64,000 bases of DNA from Coffea arabica. Its lineage: Eukaryota; Streptophyta; Magnoliopsida; Gentianales; Rubiaceae. The stretch spans positions 24,818,001 through 24,882,000 of the forward strand of contig NC_092312.1 in assembly GCF_036785885.1 (NCBI RefSeq). Reading direction: 5' to 3'. A model generated the notes under the pieces. That model saw only the letters and a program-made list of their open reading frames with translations, was not told where the DNA came from and made no database searches. The position numbers and the translations under genes are program-made. Below, piece after piece: positions 62,104 to 64,000 of the stretch; position 1 is the first letter of the stretch, and each line of letters starts with the position of its first letter.

Positions 62104-63440
62104 CACAGTGTATTAAATAAAAATATATTATAATTTTTTATATAAATAAATTAACTAATTCTAATTTTTTTGGGATAATTTCATAAACCAAATAGCGGTC
62201 ACTTCCGTAATGTATCACTTTCCCATAAAAGGCCAGCTCTTTATTACCTTCCTCCATTATAAGAACAATGCACCCATTTTTCCATTAATAGATTCATTTA
62301 TCGGATAAAATATATGATAGCTCGTTTTGCAATAAAACCCCAGCTTTTTATGGCTTTTCTCCAATATAACAACAGAGTACCCTTTTCCATAAAACAATTT
62401 TTTTATCCAATAAAATTAAAATCAATCAGTAAATTATACTAAAATGTATATTATAATTTTTTATATAAATAAATTAACTAATTCTAAATTTGTTGGGATA
62501 ATTTCATAAACCAAATAGCGGTCACTTCCGTAATGTATCACTTTCCCATAAAAGGCCAGCTCTTTATTACCTTCCTCCATTATAAGAACAATGCACCCAT
62601 TTTTCCATTACTAGATTCATTTATCGGATAAAATATATGATAGCTCGTTTTGCAATAAAACCCCAGCTTTTTATGGCTTTTCTCCAATATAACAACAGAG
62701 TACCCTTTTCCATAAAACAATTTTTATATCCAATAAAATTAAAATCAATCAGTAAATTATACTAAAATGTATATTATAATTTTTTATATAAATAAATTAA
62801 CTAATTCTAAATTTTTTGGGATAATTTCATAAACCAAATAGCGGTCACTTCCGTAATGTATCACTTTGCCATAAAAGGCCAGCTCTTTATTACCTTCCTC
62901 CATTATAAGAACAATGCACCCATTTTTCCATTAATAGATTCATTTATCGGATAAAATATATGATAACTCGTTTTGCAATAAAACCCCAGCTTTTCATGGC
63001 TTTTCTCCAGTATAACAACAGAGTACCCTTTTCCATAAAACAATTTTTTTATCCAATAAAATTAAAATCAATCAGTAAATTATACTAAAATGTATATTAT
63101 AATTTTTTATATAAATAAATAAACTAATTCTAAATATTTTCGGATAATTTCATAAACCAAATAGCGGTCACTTCCGTAATGTATCACTTTCCCATAAAAG
63201 GCCAGCTCTTTATTACCTTCCTCCATTATAAGAACAATGCACCCATTTTTCCATTAATACATTTATTTATCAATCAGTTCTCTAGTAAAACCCCTTTTCC
63301 AATAAAACACCGGCTCTTTATCGATTTCCTCCGCTATGAGACAGAGTACCAATATGCCATACTTACTAATTCACTTATCGGATAAAATTTAATTGAACAC
63401 GGTTTGCAATAAAACACCAGCTATGTATGGCCACTTTATT
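62104..63440 (+). repeat. 323-bp higher-order tandem repeats
   Basis: Units begin at about 62104, 62427, 62750 and 63073 (CAGTAAATTATACTAAAATG at the latter three), a constant 323-bp period. Each unit holds an element-end sequence (ATAATTTCATAAACCAAATA, GTCACTTCCGTAATGTATC) and two ~110-bp cores (GGCCAGCTCTTTATTACC and CCAGCTTTTTATGGC). Units are nearly identical, so amplification is recent. The fourth unit diverges near 63265 and passes into two further single cores near 63310 and 63415. Confidence 0.92.
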
Positions 63441-63721
63441 TGTTCGATAAAATCGGATCGATATTATACTTGAGTGTCATTTACCCGTTACCATAGAATG
63501 CAAAGCAAGAAACTAACCTATTGCAGGTTAAAAGTCCGTGTTAAGACAAATTGTTTCGGATACGTCAAGACACCTAATTCATAAACTCTCGCGATACATA
63601 ACTTTAATTACCACAAATCAAATATTTCAATCTTTTTTCATTTATTTCTAATGACTGCATACCATGGATCACTGTACGCTACTCATAACCACCCACAAAT
63701 CTTCTCTTAACTCTCGACCAC

Positions 63722-64000
63722 ATGAAGATTGTGGTACTCGTTATCCCCATGGCAAGGTCTCCCCGCACCACCACCGGCGAGTTTGCTCGGTTGAACTTTG
63801 CTTTCCCTTCCTCTAATGAAACTCATGGATACACACCAACCGCTTGCCTTGCTATGGCAGCTTTTGGACTCTCTCTCTCCGTCTTCTACATTTTAGGCTA
63901 CGACGACGTCCATCCGACTATGACACCGCCTAAAACATGGCCCTTTCCACAAAATGCCGCTACTTTGTCTCTCTATCTTGCCACCTTCATCGAACCTCAA
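63722..64000 (+). CDS. Unknown protein, 5' part, runs off the window
   Basis: A frame is open from the ATG at 63722 to the window edge, 93 codons, GC-richer than the flanks. The second ATG at 63749 (MARSPRTTTGEF) is an alternative start. One hydrophobic segment (CLAMAAFGLSLSVFYILGY) could span a membrane. I do not recognise the family. It follows a plus-oriented repeat array in the same way as the F-box and Ulp1-FCP1 genes, so it may be the gene of another element of the series. Confidence 0.5.
   Translation, partial: MKIVVLVIPMARSPRTTTGEFARLNFAFPSSNETHGYTPTACLAMAAFGLSLSVFYILGYDDVHPTMTPPKTWPFPQNAATLSLYLATFIEPQ

Noticed and set aside
62104-63440. Regular repeats as a CRISPR-like array
   Set aside because: Units are 323 bp with no unique spacers, and this is plant DNA; they are transposon-end repeats.

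Overview
The window is nuclear DNA of a flowering plant, most likely a dicot. It is AT-rich, plant genes carry GT-AG introns, and plant transposon families are stacked inside one another. I cannot name the species. I see no rRNA, tRNA or CRISPR array.

Left edge to 3.6 kb: the 5' part of a conserved housekeeping gene, COQ5 (ubiquinone biosynthesis), on the minus strand and cut by the window edge. From 3.6 to 15.6 kb is nested transposon sequence: a 1-kb terminal-inverted-repeat element split by a 3.76-kb solo LTR with a perfect 5-bp target duplication, then a long hAT-like remnant containing another element. A decayed LINE carrying a Tourist-type MITE lies at 15.6-17.5 kb. From 17.7 to 26.4 kb is a graveyard of BAHD acyltransferase copies: four broken copies in both orientations, opened by hAT elements whose 8-bp target duplications can be read exactly. 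From 27.0 to 32.7 kb is a truncated Ty3/gypsy chromovirus, itself hit by two DNA elements, followed by a second LINE fragment hit by a relative of the 1-kb element.

The right half (33-64 kb) is the unusual part. Arrays of a degenerate unit of about 110 bp, built round a CCAGCTCTTTATGG core, recur in both orientations and bracket apparently intact multi-exon genes. These are a FAR1/MULE-type transposase (34.5-37.3 kb); a five-exon plant-mobile-domain protein (41.2-38.9 kb, minus); a captured fragment of an ASG1-like gene with its intron (45.7-46.1 kb); an orphan 218-residue protein behind a TATA box (49.6-50.3 kb); a GRF zinc-finger membrane protein (51.5-51.1 kb, minus); a three-exon F-box/Sel1 protein (54.3-55.4 kb); and a 15-exon gene (57.0-61.1 kb) whose 889-residue product joins a plant-transposon N-terminal domain, a Ulp1/C48 SUMO-protease domain with its full catalytic set, and an FCP1-like HAD phosphatase domain. 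The F-box and Ulp1-FCP1 genes sit behind nearly identical 5' modules of about 660 bp.

My reading is a cluster of large foldback/MULE-like elements that have captured host genes, with the Ulp1-FCP1 fusion the most notable product. Exon structures were assembled by eye from splice sites and phase, so they are predictions. That element family members mobilise one another is inference.
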